From Bog-532 sp963828445 (GTDB taxonomy: Bacteria; Actinomycetota; Actinomycetes; Streptosporangiales; Streptosporangiaceae), in assembly GCA_963828445.1 (NCBI GenBank), contig CAWHFP010000017.1:1-64000 (forward strand): a stretch of 64,000 bases of DNA, read 5' to 3'. Below, piece by piece: positions 45,967-54,919 of this stretch. The first letter of the stretch is position 1, and the number at the start of each line of letters is the position of its first letter. A program made the position numbers and the translations under genes. Below the pieces are notes generated by a model. The model was not told the origin of the DNA and did not search any database. It saw only the letters and a list, made by a program, of their open reading frames with translations.

Positions 45967-47673
45967 ATGTCGCTGTCCAACACCACCGAAGCCCCGCCAC
46001 CGAGCCCACCGGACCAGCCCCGGGTCCATCCCGTGGACGAGGTGCTGCCCGCCCACCGGCTGTTCGTGCTGGGCCTGCAGCACCTGTTCATCATGTACGC
46101 GGGCGCGGTCGCGGTCCCGCTCATCGTGGGCGGGACGCTGAAGCTGCCCACCTCGACGATCGGCCTGCTGGTCAACGCGGACCTGCTGGTGTCGGGGGTG
46201 GCCACCCTGATCCAGAGCGTCGGCATCGGGAAGATCCTCGGGGTGCGGCTCCCGGTGGTGGCCGGGGCCACGTTCACCGTGCTCAGCCCGATGATCATCA
46301 TTGCTCAGCAGTACGGGCTGGCCGCGGTGTACGGGGCGCTGCTGTGCGCCGGCGTGTTCGGCCTGCTGATCGCCAAGCCGTTCTCGATGCTGATCCGGTT
46401 CTTCCCGCCCCTGGTGGCGGGCACGGTCATCTGCGTCATCGGGCTGTCCCTGATCGGCGCCGACGTCAGCCTGATCGCCGGCGACGACCCGGCCGCCAAG
46501 AACTTCGGCCAGGTCTCCCACATCGCCCTGGCCGGCCTGGTGATGCTGATCATCGTGGTCATCACCCGGTTCTTCCGCGGGTTCGTCGGCCAGATCGCGG
46601 TGCTGCTGTCGATCGCCATCGGCACCCTGGTCGCCTGGCCCATGCACCTGCTGGACTTCTCCAGCGTCAGCGCGTCCAAGTGGATCGGCTTCAGCGGCGT
46701 GTTCCGGTTCGGCCACCCCAGGTTCGAGGCCGCGGCCATCATCTCGATGTGCATCGTCATGCTGGTCACCTACACCGAGTCGACCGCCGACATGCTGGCC
46801 GTGGCCGAGATGGTGGACAAGCAGCTGACCCCGTCCGACCTGGCCCGCGGCCTGGCCACCGACGGGCTGTCGGCCGTGCTGGCCGGGTTCTTCAACTCGT
46901 TCCCGGACACCGCGTTCGCCGAGAACGTCGGGCTGGTCGGGCTGACCCGGGTGCGCAGCCGGTGGGTGGTGGCCACGTGCGGCGGCCTGCTGGTGCTGCT
47001 GGGCATCCTGCCCAAGATCGGCCAGATCGTGGCCAACGTGCCTGGCCCGGTCATCGGCGGCGCGGCCACGGTCATGTTCGCGATGGTGACCGCGGTCGGT
47101 ATCCAGACCCTGCACAAGACGTCGTTCGACGGCAACCACAACCTGCTCATCGTGGCGGTGTCGTTCTCAGCGGGGCTGATCCCGGCGGTGCAGCCCAGCT
47201 TCTACGAGCACTTCCCGACCGACTTCCAGGTCATCTTCGGGTCCAGCATCACCTCGACGGTGATCGTGGTGTTCATCCTCAACCTGGTGTTCAACCACTG
47301 GGTCCGCGCGCCCAAGGGCGAGAGCGCGGTCAGCCTGGCCGTCCGCGAGGGCGGGGTCGCGCTCAACGTGCCCGAGCGCGGGGCGGTGCCGGACGACGAC
47401 ACGCGGACAGGCCCGGTCTGGGCGAGCTTATGGACACGGCCGGGGTGCGGCGCGGCGGGCGCGGTGCTTGGTCAGGCCGCGCCCTCGGCCGCGATGGTCT
47501 TGGAGATCTCGGCCGCGATCCCGGTCAGCGCGGGCACGATCCGCTCGGCGGCGTCGTCGGTCATCCGGGCCGTCGGCCCCGACGCCGACACGGCCAGGGC
47601 GGCGGGCGCGTCCGGCACGGCGACCGCGAAGCAGCGCACGCCGACCTCCTGCTCGCCCTCGTCGACCGCGTAG
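45967..47673 (+). CDS. NCS2 purine permease (uracil/xanthine/urate type)
   Basis: A nucleobase:cation symporter-2 with about 12-14 hydrophobic segments, importing xanthine or urate at the membrane. Family marks: GLQHLFIMYAGAVAVPLIVG at the first helix, FTVLSPMIII, and the NCS2 signature FAENVGLVGLTRV (N-x-G-x4-T-R) in the latter half. The natural end should be soon after LNVPERGAVPDDD (about 47400). The frame instead runs on to 47673, overlapping the convergent IclR gene by 202 bases, with a composition unlike a permease tail. An indel near 47400 is possible, but no forward frame stops before the IclR gene. The start at ATG 45967 follows GGGAGCCGAC. Confidence 0.88.
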   Translation: MSLSNTTEAPPPSPPDQPRVHPVDEVLPAHRLFVLGLQHLFIMYAGAVAVPLIVGGTLKLPTSTIGLLVNADLLVSGVATLIQSVGIGKILGVRLPVVAGATFTVLSPMIIIAQQYGLAAVYGALLCAGVFGLLIAKPFSMLIRFFPPLVAGTVICVIGLSLIGADVSLIAGDDPAAKNFGQVSHIALAGLVMLIIVVITRFFRGFVGQIAVLLSIAIGTLVAWPMHLLDFSSVSASKWIGFSGVFRFGHPRFEAAAIISMCIVMLVTYTESTADMLAVAEMVDKQLTPSDLARGLATDGLSAVLAGFFNSFPDTAFAENVGLVGLTRVRSRWVVATCGGLLVLLGILPKIGQIVANVPGPVIGGAATVMFAMVTAVGIQTLHKTSFDGNHNLLIVAVSFSAGLIPAVQPSFYEHFPTDFQVIFGSSITSTVIVVFILNLVFNHWVRAPKGESAVSLAVREGGVALNVPERGAVPDDDTRTGPVWASLWTRPGCGAAGAVLGQAAPSAAMVLEISAAIPVSAGTIRSAASSVIRAVGPDADTARAAGASGTATAKQRTPTSCSPSSTA

Positions 47674-48263
47674 CCCTGCTGCCGGATCACCTCGAGGTGG
47701 GCCAGCAGCAGGTCGGGGTCGGTGATCGTGGTCGGCGTGAACGCGGGCATGTCGTGTTCGAGCAGGGCCCGGGCCTCGGCCGGGGGCAACTGGGCCAGCA
47801 GGGCCTTGCCCACCGCGGTGGCGTGGGTGCGGACCCGGCGGCCGGGCTCGGTGAACATCCGCATCTGGTGCGGGCTCGGCACCTGGGCCAGGTAGACGAC
47901 CTCGTCGCCGTCGAGCATGGCCAGGTTGGCGGTCTCGCCGGTGAGCCGGACCAGCTTGGCCAGGTACGGCCGCAGCGAGGTGCCGAGCATCTGGCTGGAG
48001 ATCTCACCCAGCCGGATCAGCCGCGACCCCAGCGTGTACCGGCGCGAGGCCTCCTGGCGGACGTACCCCCGGTTGACCAGCGTGCGCATCAGCCGGTGCA
48101 CGGTCGGGAGGGGCAGGCCGGACGCGGTGGCCAGTTCGGACAGGCCCAAGGCGCCGCCCGCATCGGCCAGCATCTCCAGCAGCTCGAACGCCCGCTCGAT
48201 CGACTGCACACCGCCGGCCCCGGCCTTGGTCGTCCCGGGCTGTATCTCCTGAGCTTCGCTCAC
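47472..48263 (-). CDS. IclR-family transcriptional regulator of purine catabolism
   Basis: About 263 residues. The N-terminal winged helix (SIERAFELLEMLADAGGALGLSELATASGLPLPTVHRLMRTLV) is followed by the IclR effector domain (VYLAQVPSPHQMRMF, HATAVGKALLAQLPPAE). Similar regulators (AllR) repress allantoin and glyoxylate genes and respond to glyoxylate or allantoin derivatives. GTG 48263 is the start used; TTG 48278 is possible. It sits in the middle of the purine block, convergent with the permease. Predicted operators lie before uraD/permease, at its own start and before the isomerase gene, suggesting autoregulation. Confidence 0.87.
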   Translation of the reverse strand: MSEAQEIQPGTTKAGAGGVQSIERAFELLEMLADAGGALGLSELATASGLPLPTVHRLMRTLVNRGYVRQEASRRYTLGSRLIRLGEISSQMLGTSLRPYLAKLVRLTGETANLAMLDGDEVVYLAQVPSPHQMRMFTEPGRRVRTHATAVGKALLAQLPPAEARALLEHDMPAFTPTTITDPDLLLAHLEVIRQQGYAVDEGEQEVGVRCFAVAVPDAPAALAVSASGPTARMTDDAAERIVPALTGIAAEISKTIAAEGAA

Positions 48264-48264
48264 G

Positions 48265-48276
48265 CTTCCAGGATAC
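48265..48276. promoter_or_regulatory. Predicted IclR-family half-operator, site 3 (iclR promoter)
   Basis: CTTCCAGGATAC at 48265-48276 is identical to 48884-48895, the central-right part of operator site 2. It lies immediately upstream of the regulator's GTG, so binding would block its expression. The outer GGAA half is replaced by AAAA, making it a weaker site if real. Confidence 0.4.
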
Positions 48277-48440
48277 AAAATTCAATATTCACATATCAAA
48301 AGTCGACCGCGACCCGGACCGATCCGGCCCGGGTCCCGGCCTCCGCCGGGTCCGCCGGCGGCCGGCGTGCCCGGTGCCCGGCCGAGCGGCGGTCTGGCCC
48401 GGGGCCGTGTCAACCGCGGATGGCGGGGAAGGCCTTCAGT

Positions 48441-48698
48441 ATGGCCGTGGAGACTCCACAGGTACACCGGGAACGAGCGCTGCGCGCGCTGCGACGCCGG
48501 CTGCGGCCCTGGGTGCGGCGGGGCGGCCAGCTGATCTGGACCGCCACCTGCCTGCTCGGCGGCGGTATCGCCCTGGCCGAGGGCGACCACCGCACCGCCA
48601 TCATCGGCTTCGCCGCCGCCGGTGTCTTCCTGGCCCTGACCCTCCTGGGCACGCTGCGCCGCCGCCGGCTCCGCCGCCGTTCCTGGCGCGCTTCCTAG
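48441..48698 (+). CDS. Small two-helix membrane protein, unknown
   Basis: An 85-residue frame: a basic N-terminal helix (ERALRALRRRLRPWVRRGG), a first hydrophobic segment (LIWTATCLLGGGIALA), a short DHRT turn, a second segment (TAIIGFAAAGVFLALTLL) and a highly basic tail (RRRRLRRRSW). GGGGAAGG eight bases before ATG 48441 supports translation. The two-membrane-helix hairpin with positive ends is a sensible topology. No family recognised. It separates the IclR gene from the isomerase operon. Confidence 0.5.
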   Translation: MAVETPQVHRERALRALRRRLRPWVRRGGQLIWTATCLLGGGIALAEGDHRTAIIGFAAAGVFLALTLLGTLRRRRLRRRSWRAS

Positions 48699-48873
48699 CC
48701 CACCGCGAGCGCGGCCCGGCCCCGGACCGCCCCGGCGCCAGCCCCCGCCGCCGCACTCCCGTGTTCCTGCGTCACAGCGGTCCCTTGTGTGCCGCGAACC
48801 AGGGAAACCGGCCAGATCGGGTCCCCGGACCGGTTGACGGGCTCCGGGTCGCGTCCTAGTGTCATCCATGAAA

Positions 48874-48900
48874 CGGAAAACAACTTCCAGGATACGGAAA
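48874..48900. promoter_or_regulatory. Predicted IclR-family operator, site 2 (isomerase operon promoter)
   Basis: CGGAAAACAACTTCC (48874-48888) contains the palindrome GGAA-N6-TTCC, and ATACGGAA follows at 48892-48899, so ACGGAAAA recurs with a 21-base period. It aligns with site 1 at 19 of 27 bases. It ends two bases before the hydroxypyruvate isomerase start codon, so a bound repressor would block the large purine operon. Confidence 0.55.
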
Positions 48901-48902
48901 AA

Positions 48903-49754
48903 ATGAGCATACCGACCGGACACTCACTGCCTTATCTGGCCAACTGCTCGCTGCTGTTCACCGAAGAGCCGCTCCTGCGGCGGCCGGCCGCGGCCGCGGC
49001 GGCCGGATTCTCGGCCATCGAGTTCTGGTGGCCGTGGCCGGACCAGCCGGTGCCGCCGGACCGCGAGGTCGACCGGTTCGTGGCCGCGATCCAGGACGCC
49101 GGGGTGAACCTGATCGGGCTGAACTTCTTCGGCGGCGACCTGGCCGGGCCGGACTGCGGCGTGCTGTCCATCCCGGCCCGCAGCGCCCAGTTCCGCGACA
49201 ACGTGGAGGTCGCGGTCGCCATCGGCGAGCGGCTCACCGTGCGCGGGTTCAACGCGCTGTACGGCAACCGGGTCGAGGGGGTGCCGGCCGCGGCCCAGGA
49301 CGAGCTGGCCACCGAGAACATCGCGCTGGCGGCCAAGGCCGCGGCCGGGATCGGGGCCGCCGTGTTCATCGAGCCGGTCAGTGGGCCGAAGCCCTACCCG
49401 CTGCGCACCGCCGATGACGCGGTGGCGGTGGTGGACCGGGCCCGGGCCGCGGGCGCGGCCAACGTGGTCTTCCTGTGCGACCTGTACCACCTGGCCAGCA
49501 ACGGCGACGACCTGGACGCGGCCATCGCCGCCCACACCGGGGTCACCGGGCACGTGCAGATCGCGGACGCCCCCGGCCGGGGCGAGCCGGGCAGCGGCCA
49601 GCTCGATCTGGACCGCTACCTGGTGGCGCTGCAGGACCGGGGCTACCGGGGCTGGGTCAGCCTGGAGTACAAGCCCACCACCAGCACCGAGGCCAGCCTG
49701 GCCTGGCTGCCGCGCGACCGCCGGGCCGCCCCGGCCCAGGAGGCAACCCAATGA
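48903..49754 (+). CDS. hyi: Hydroxypyruvate isomerase
   Basis: A 283-residue TIM-barrel isomerase interconverting hydroxypyruvate and tartronate semialdehyde. Text LANCSLLFTEEPLLRRPAAA, EFWWPWPD, VFIEPVSGPKPYPL and FLCDLYHLASNGD (metal-ligand Asp and His) fit the Hyi group. ATG 48903 was chosen because the family begins there; the ribosome site is weak and overlaps the operator. It overlaps the reductase gene by four bases (ATGA). First gene of the large rightward purine operon. Confidence 0.93.
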   Translation: MSIPTGHSLPYLANCSLLFTEEPLLRRPAAAAAAGFSAIEFWWPWPDQPVPPDREVDRFVAAIQDAGVNLIGLNFFGGDLAGPDCGVLSIPARSAQFRDNVEVAVAIGERLTVRGFNALYGNRVEGVPAAAQDELATENIALAAKAAAGIGAAVFIEPVSGPKPYPLRTADDAVAVVDRARAAGAANVVFLCDLYHLASNGDDLDAAIAAHTGVTGHVQIADAPGRGEPGSGQLDLDRYLVALQDRGYRGWVSLEYKPTTSTEASLAWLPRDRRAAPAQEATQ

Positions 49755-50662
49755 CCAAGATCGCTTTCATCGGGCTCGGCATCATGGGCGGGCCCATGGC
49801 CGCCAACCTGGTCAAAGCCGGGTTCGAGGTCACCGGCTACAACCGCAGCCCGGCCAAGGTCGACCGGCTGGTCGAGGCGGGCGGCCAGGGCGCCAAGGAC
49901 ATCGCCGACGCGGTCCGGGACGCGGACGTGGTCGCCACCATGGTCCCGGACTCGCCCGACGTGCGGGCCGTGCTGGCCGGCGCGGACGGCGTGTTCGCCC
50001 ACGCCCCGGCGGGCGCGCTGGTCATCGACTTCTCCACCATCCGGCCGGACGTTGCCGCCGCCCTGGCCGCCGAGGGGCACGACCGCGGTTTCCGGGTCCT
50101 CGACGCCCCGGTCTCCGGCGGCGAGGCCGGAGCCGTCGAAGGCGCATTGTCGATCATGGTCGGCGGCGCCGGCGAGGACTTCGCCGCCGCCCAGCCGGTG
50201 TTCGACGCGGTCGGCAAGACGATCGTGCACGTGGGCCCGGCCGGGTCGGGGCAGACGGTCAAGGCGGCCAACCAGCTGATGGTGGCCGGGCACCTGGGGC
50301 TGCTGGCCGAGGCGATCACGTTCCTGGAGGCCCACGGGGTCGACACCGAGGCCGCCCTGCGCGTGCTGGGCGGCGGGCTGGCCGGCAGCACCGTGCTCCA
50401 GCGCAAGGGGCCCGCCATGCTGGCCCGCGACTTCACCCCCGGCTTCCGCATCGCCCTGCACGACAAGGACCTGGGCATCGTCACCGCCGCCGCCCGCGAG
50501 GCCGGGGTGGTCATCCCGCTCGGATCAACCGCGGCCCAGCTGGTCGCCTCGCTCAAGGCCCAGGGCGACGGCGGCCTCGACCACTCGGCCCTGCTCAAGC
50601 TGATCCAGCAGCTGTCCGGCCGCGACCAGAGGCCTGGCCGCGATCAAGGACAGGAGAAATAG
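49751..50662 (+). CDS. glxR: Tartronate semialdehyde reductase (2-hydroxy-3-oxopropionate reductase)
   Basis: A 303-residue beta-hydroxyacid dehydrogenase that reduces tartronate semialdehyde to glycerate. N-terminal IAFIGLGIMGGPMAANLVKAG (Rossmann); YNRSPAKV after beta2; DAPVSGGEAGAVEGALSIMVGG (substrate segment); catalytic Lys in GQTVKAANQLMVAG. The surrounding isomerase and carboligase settle the substrate. It is distantly related to the dehydrogenase at 9841-10776 but clearly a different subgroup. Confidence 0.93.
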   Translation: MTKIAFIGLGIMGGPMAANLVKAGFEVTGYNRSPAKVDRLVEAGGQGAKDIADAVRDADVVATMVPDSPDVRAVLAGADGVFAHAPAGALVIDFSTIRPDVAAALAAEGHDRGFRVLDAPVSGGEAGAVEGALSIMVGGAGEDFAAAQPVFDAVGKTIVHVGPAGSGQTVKAANQLMVAGHLGLLAEAITFLEAHGVDTEAALRVLGGGLAGSTVLQRKGPAMLARDFTPGFRIALHDKDLGIVTAAAREAGVVIPLGSTAAQLVASLKAQGDGGLDHSALLKLIQQLSGRDQRPGRDQGQEK

Positions 50663-50664
50663 AC

Positions 50665-52443
50665 ATGACCCGGATGACGGCCGCCGACGCTGCGGTGGCG
50701 ATCCTGCGCCGCGAAGGCGTCGACCACGCGTTCGGCCTGCCCGGCGCGGCCATCAACCCGTTCTACGCGGCCATGCGCCGGGACGGCGGGATCACCCACA
50801 TCCTGGCCCGGCACGTCGAAGGCGCCTCCCACATGGCCGAGGGTTACACCCGGGCCCGGGCCGGCAACATCGGGGTCTGCGTGGGTACCTCGGGCCCGGC
50901 CGGCACCGACATGATCACCGGCCTGTACTCGGCGTCGGCGGACTCGATCCCGATCCTGGCCATCACCGGCCAGGCGCCGGTGGCCCGGCTGCACAAGGAA
51001 GACTTCCAGGCCGTCGACATCGCGGCCATCGCCGCCCCCGTGACCAAGCTGGCCATGACCGTCCGCGAGCCGGCCCAGGTGCCGGGCGCCTTCGCCCAGG
51101 CCTTCCACCTGATGCGGTCGGGCCTGCCCGGGCCGGTGCTGATCGACCTGCCCTTCGACGTGCAGCTGGCCGAGATCGACTTCGACATCGACACCTACCA
51201 GCCGCTGCCGGTCTACAAGCCGGCCGCGAGCCGGGCCCAGATCGACCGGGCCCTGGACCTGCTGGCCGCGGCCGAGCGCCCGCTGATCGTGGCCGGCGGT
51301 GGCGTGATCAACGCCGACGCGGCCGCCCTGCTCACCGAGTTCGCCGAGCTGACCGGCGTCCCGGTGATCCCGACCCTGATGGGCTGGGGCGCGATCCCGG
51401 ACGACCACCCGCTGATGGCCGGGATGGCCGGCCTGCAGACTTCGCACCGGTACGGCAACGCCACCATGCTGGCCTCGGACTTCGTGCTCGGCATCGGCAA
51501 CCGCTGGGCCAACCGGCACACCGGCGGCCTGGACACCTACACCGCGGGCCGGACCTTCGTGCACATCGACATCGAGCCGACCCAGATCGGCCGGGTCTTC
51601 GCCCCCGACTACGGCATCGTCTCCGACGCCGGCGCGGCCCTGCGGCTGCTGGTCGAGGCGGCCCGCGAGCGCCGGGCCGCGGGCCAGCTGCCGGACCGGG
51701 CCACCTGGGCCGCGCAGTGCCAGCAGCGCCGGGCCACCCTGCAGCGGCGCACCCACTTCGACGACGTGCCGATCAAGCCGCAGCGGGTGTACGAGGAGAT
51801 GAACCAGGCCTTCGGGCCCGAGGTCCGGTACGTGAGCACGATCGGGCTGTCGCAGATCGCCGCCGCTCAGTTCCTGCACGTGTACCAGCCGCGGCACTGG
51901 ATCAACGCCGGCCAGGCCGGGCCGCTGGGCTGGACCGTGCCCGCCGCGCTCGGGGTCTGCGCGGCCGACCCGGACGCAACCGTGGTCGCGCTGTCGGGCG
52001 ACTACGACTTCCAGTTCATGATGGAGGAGCTGGCCGTGGGCGCCCAGTTCCACCTGCCCTACCTGCACGTGCTGGTCAACAACGCCTACCTGGGCCTGAT
52101 CCGGCAGTCGCAGCGGGCCTTCGACATGGACTTCTGCGTCCAGCTGTCGTTCGACAACATCAACAGCCCCGAGACCGGCGGCTACGGCGTCGACCACGTG
52201 CGGGTGGCCGAGGGCCTGGGCTGCAAGGCGCTGCGGGTCACCACCCCGGGCGAGATCGGGCCCGCGCTGGACCGGGCCCGGAAGCTGATGGCCGAGCACC
52301 GGGTCCCGGTGCTGGTGGAAATCGTGCTGGAGCGGGTGACCAACGTGTCGATGGGCACCGAGCTCGACAACGTGACCGAGTTCGAGGAGCTGGCACAGCA
52401 CAGTGCCGACGCGCCCACCGCGGTCATGGCCATGCTGGACTAG
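50665..52443 (+). CDS. gcl: Glyoxylate carboligase (tartronate semialdehyde synthase)
   Basis: A 592-residue thiamine-diphosphate enzyme joining two glyoxylates to tartronate semialdehyde plus CO2. Where most enzymes of this superfamily have the activating Glu, it has Val51 (ARHVEGASHMAEGYTRA), the known peculiarity of Gcl. The ThDP/Mg motif is SGDYDFQFMMEELAVGAQF-VNNAY (GDx...NN type). FAD-domain residues are in the middle. AGGAGA precedes the ATG, three bases after the reductase stop. Confidence 0.95.
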   Translation: MTRMTAADAAVAILRREGVDHAFGLPGAAINPFYAAMRRDGGITHILARHVEGASHMAEGYTRARAGNIGVCVGTSGPAGTDMITGLYSASADSIPILAITGQAPVARLHKEDFQAVDIAAIAAPVTKLAMTVREPAQVPGAFAQAFHLMRSGLPGPVLIDLPFDVQLAEIDFDIDTYQPLPVYKPAASRAQIDRALDLLAAAERPLIVAGGGVINADAAALLTEFAELTGVPVIPTLMGWGAIPDDHPLMAGMAGLQTSHRYGNATMLASDFVLGIGNRWANRHTGGLDTYTAGRTFVHIDIEPTQIGRVFAPDYGIVSDAGAALRLLVEAARERRAAGQLPDRATWAAQCQQRRATLQRRTHFDDVPIKPQRVYEEMNQAFGPEVRYVSTIGLSQIAAAQFLHVYQPRHWINAGQAGPLGWTVPAALGVCAADPDATVVALSGDYDFQFMMEELAVGAQFHLPYLHVLVNNAYLGLIRQSQRAFDMDFCVQLSFDNINSPETGGYGVDHVRVAEGLGCKALRVTTPGEIGPALDRARKLMAEHRVPVLVEIVLERVTNVSMGTELDNVTEFEELAQHSADAPTAVMAMLD

Positions 52444-52447
52444 GAGC

Positions 52448-53563
52448 ATGCGGATCGTGATCGCCCCCGACAAGTTCAAGGGATCGCTGGCCGCCACCGA
52501 GGTGGCGGCGGCGATCGCCGCCGGGCTGCGCGGGACCGGGGCCGAACTGGTCACGGTGCCGGTGGCCGACGGCGGCGACGGGACCGTGGACGCCGCGGTC
52601 GCGGCCGGCTTCGACCGGGTGCCGGTCACCGCGGCCGGGCCGACCGGCCAGCCGGTGGCCACCAGCTACGCCCGCCGCGGTGACCTGGCCCTGGTCGAGC
52701 TGGCCACCGTGTGCGGGCTGGAGCGGCTGCCCGGCGGCGAGCTGGCCCCCATGGACGCCTCCAGCTTCGGCGTGGGTGAGGTCATGCGGGCCGCGCTGGC
52801 CGGCGGTGCCAACGAGCTGGTGCTGGCCGTGGGCGGCAGCGCCAGCACCGACGGCGGGGCCGGGCTGCTGCAGGCGCTGGGGGCCCGGGTGCTCGACGGC
52901 CGGGGCCAGCCCGTCGGCCGGGGCGGGGCCGCCCTGGCCGACGCGACCGGGCTCGACCTGACCGGCCTGATCCCGGCGCTGCGCTCGGCCCGGATCACGC
53001 TCGCGGCCGACGTGGCCAACCCGCTGACCGGCCCGGACGGGGCGGCCGCGGTGTTCGGGCCGCAGAAGGGCGCGGACCCCGGTCAGGTCGCGACGCTGGA
53101 CGGCTACCTGCGCCGGTGGGCGGCCCTGGTGACCGGCGCCACCGGCCACGACTGGTCGCAGACCCCGGGGGCCGGGGCCGCCGGCGGGGTGGGGTTCGCG
53201 GCCCTGGCCGTGCTCGGCGCCCAGCAGCGTTCCGGCATCGACATGATCCTGGACCTGACCGGGTTCGACACCGCCCTGGACGGGGCCGACCTGGTCGTCA
53301 CCGGCGAGGGCTCGCTGGACACGCAGAGCCTGTCCGGCAAGGCCCCGGTCGGGGTGGCCCGGGCCGCCGCCCGGCGCGGGGTCCCGGTGATCGCGGTGGC
53401 CGGGCGCAGCCTGCTCACCCCCGAGCAGGCCGAGGCGGCCGGGATCAGCGCGGTGCACGCGCTGGCCGACCTGGAACCGGACCTGGCCCGCAGCATGACC
53501 GGGGCGGCCGGGCTGCTGGAGCGGGTCGCCCGTGATCAACTGGCCGCATGGAGCCGGACATGA
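52448..53563 (+). CDS. glxK: Glycerate kinase (GlxK/GarK family)
   Basis: A 371-residue glycerate kinase phosphorylating glycerate to phosphoglycerate, the last step into glycolysis. The start MRIVIAPDKFKGSL, then VPVADGGDGTVDAAV, GGSASTDGGAGLLQALGA and DLVVTGEGSLDTQS, are the family signatures. The ATG lies four bases after the gcl stop, with AGGAG almost touching it, so translation is probably coupled. The 3' end overlaps the allantoinase start by four bases. Confidence 0.95.
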   Translation: MRIVIAPDKFKGSLAATEVAAAIAAGLRGTGAELVTVPVADGGDGTVDAAVAAGFDRVPVTAAGPTGQPVATSYARRGDLALVELATVCGLERLPGGELAPMDASSFGVGEVMRAALAGGANELVLAVGGSASTDGGAGLLQALGARVLDGRGQPVGRGGAALADATGLDLTGLIPALRSARITLAADVANPLTGPDGAAAVFGPQKGADPGQVATLDGYLRRWAALVTGATGHDWSQTPGAGAAGGVGFAALAVLGAQQRSGIDMILDLTGFDTALDGADLVVTGEGSLDTQSLSGKAPVGVARAAARRGVPVIAVAGRSLLTPEQAEAAGISAVHALADLEPDLARSMTGAAGLLERVARDQLAAWSRT

Positions 53564-54919
53564 GCTATGACCTGGTCGTGAAGGCGCGGCGGGCCGTGGT
53601 GGACGGGGCCCTGCGCCCGGCCGCGGTGGCCGTCCGCGCCGGCCGCATCGCCGCCGTCACCGAGCCGGGCGCCAGCGAAGCGACCTTCGACAAAAATTCG
53701 GCCGCGGTGGTCGAGCTGGCCGCCGACGAGGTGCTGCTGCCCGGGCTGGTCGACACCCACGTGCACGTGAACGAGCCGGGCCGGACCGAGTGGGAGGGCT
53801 TCGCCAGCGCGACCCGGGCCGCCGCGGCCGGCGGCGTGACCACGATCATCGACATGCCGCTGAACAGCGTCCCGCCCACCTGCGACCTGGCCGCGCTGGA
53901 GCTCAAGCGCAAGGCCGCCGCCGGCCAGGCCTACGTCGACACCGGCTTCTGGGGCGGCGCCATCCCCGGCAACGCCCCTGACCTGCGCCCGCTGCACGAG
54001 GCCGGGGTGTACGGGTTCAAATGCTTCCTGCTGCCCAGCGGGGTGGACGAGTTCCCGCCCCTGGACGCGGCCGGGCTGGAGCAGGCCCTGGGCGAGATCG
54101 CCTCGTTCGACGGCCTGCTGATCGTGCACGCCGAGGACGGCCACGACATCACCGAGGTCCCGCCCGGGCGGGACTACCAGGGCTTCCTGCGCTCCCGGCC
54201 CCCCGCGGCCGAGCAGCGGGCCATCGCCACCCTGCTCGACCTGGCCGGGCGGACCGGGGCCCGGGTGCACGTGCTGCACCTGTCCAGCGCGGCCGCCCTG
54301 CCCGCCCTGACCGCGGCCCGCCAGCGCGGGGTCCGGGTCACCGCCGAGACCTGCCCGCACTACCTGAGCTTCGCCGCCGACGAGATCCCGGCCGGGGCGA
54401 CCCAGTTCAAGTGCTGCCCGCCGATCCGGGACGCGGCCAACCGCGACGCCCTGTGGCAGGGGCTGCGGGCCGGCCAGATCGACTGCGTGGTCTCCGACCA
54501 CTCACCGTGCACCGCGGACCTCAAGCACCCCGACACCGGCGACTTCGCCACCGCCTGGGGCGGCATCGCCTCGCTCCAGCTCGGCCTGCCCGCGGTGTGG
54601 ACCGCGGGCCCGGGCCCGGGGCGTGCCGCTCACCGAGGTCGCGGGCTGGATGAGCGCCCGGCCCGCCCGCCTGGCCGGGCTGACCGGCAAGGGGGCGCTG
54701 GCCCCCGGCTACGACGCCGACCTGTGCGTGTTCGCGCCCGGCGACAGCTTCGTGGTCGACGCGGCCGCGCTGCAGCACCGCAACCCGGTGTCGGCCTACG
54801 ACGGGAAACGGCTGACCGGGGTGGTGCGCCGCACCTGGCTGCGCGGCATCCCGGTCGCGGCCGGCGGAACCATCACCGGCGAGCCCACCGGCCGCCTGCT
54901 GACGAGGACGGACTCATGA
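53560..54919 (+). CDS. allB: Allantoinase, frameshifted
   Basis: Repaired length 452 residues, the usual size. It hydrolyses (S)-allantoin to allantoate. Zinc-site marks: DTHVHVNEPGRTEWEGF, carbamylated Lys in GFKCFLLPSG, HAEDGHD, HVLHLSSA and the Asp in VVSDHSPCT. One extra base in the GCGGGCCC run near 54604-54612 breaks the frame; the other frame continues RARGVPLTEVAGWMSARPA and ends TGRLLTRTDS. Because the wrong frame coincides with that of the next gene, a naive reading shows a false fusion with allantoicase. ATG 53560 (GGAG six bases upstream) overlaps the kinase stop. Confidence 0.93.

Noticed and set aside
45843..48698. A 951-codon plus-strand frame through the permease and opposite the regulator
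   Set aside because: It reads out of frame through the permease and antisense to the IclR gene. Only its last 85 codons look like a separate small gene.
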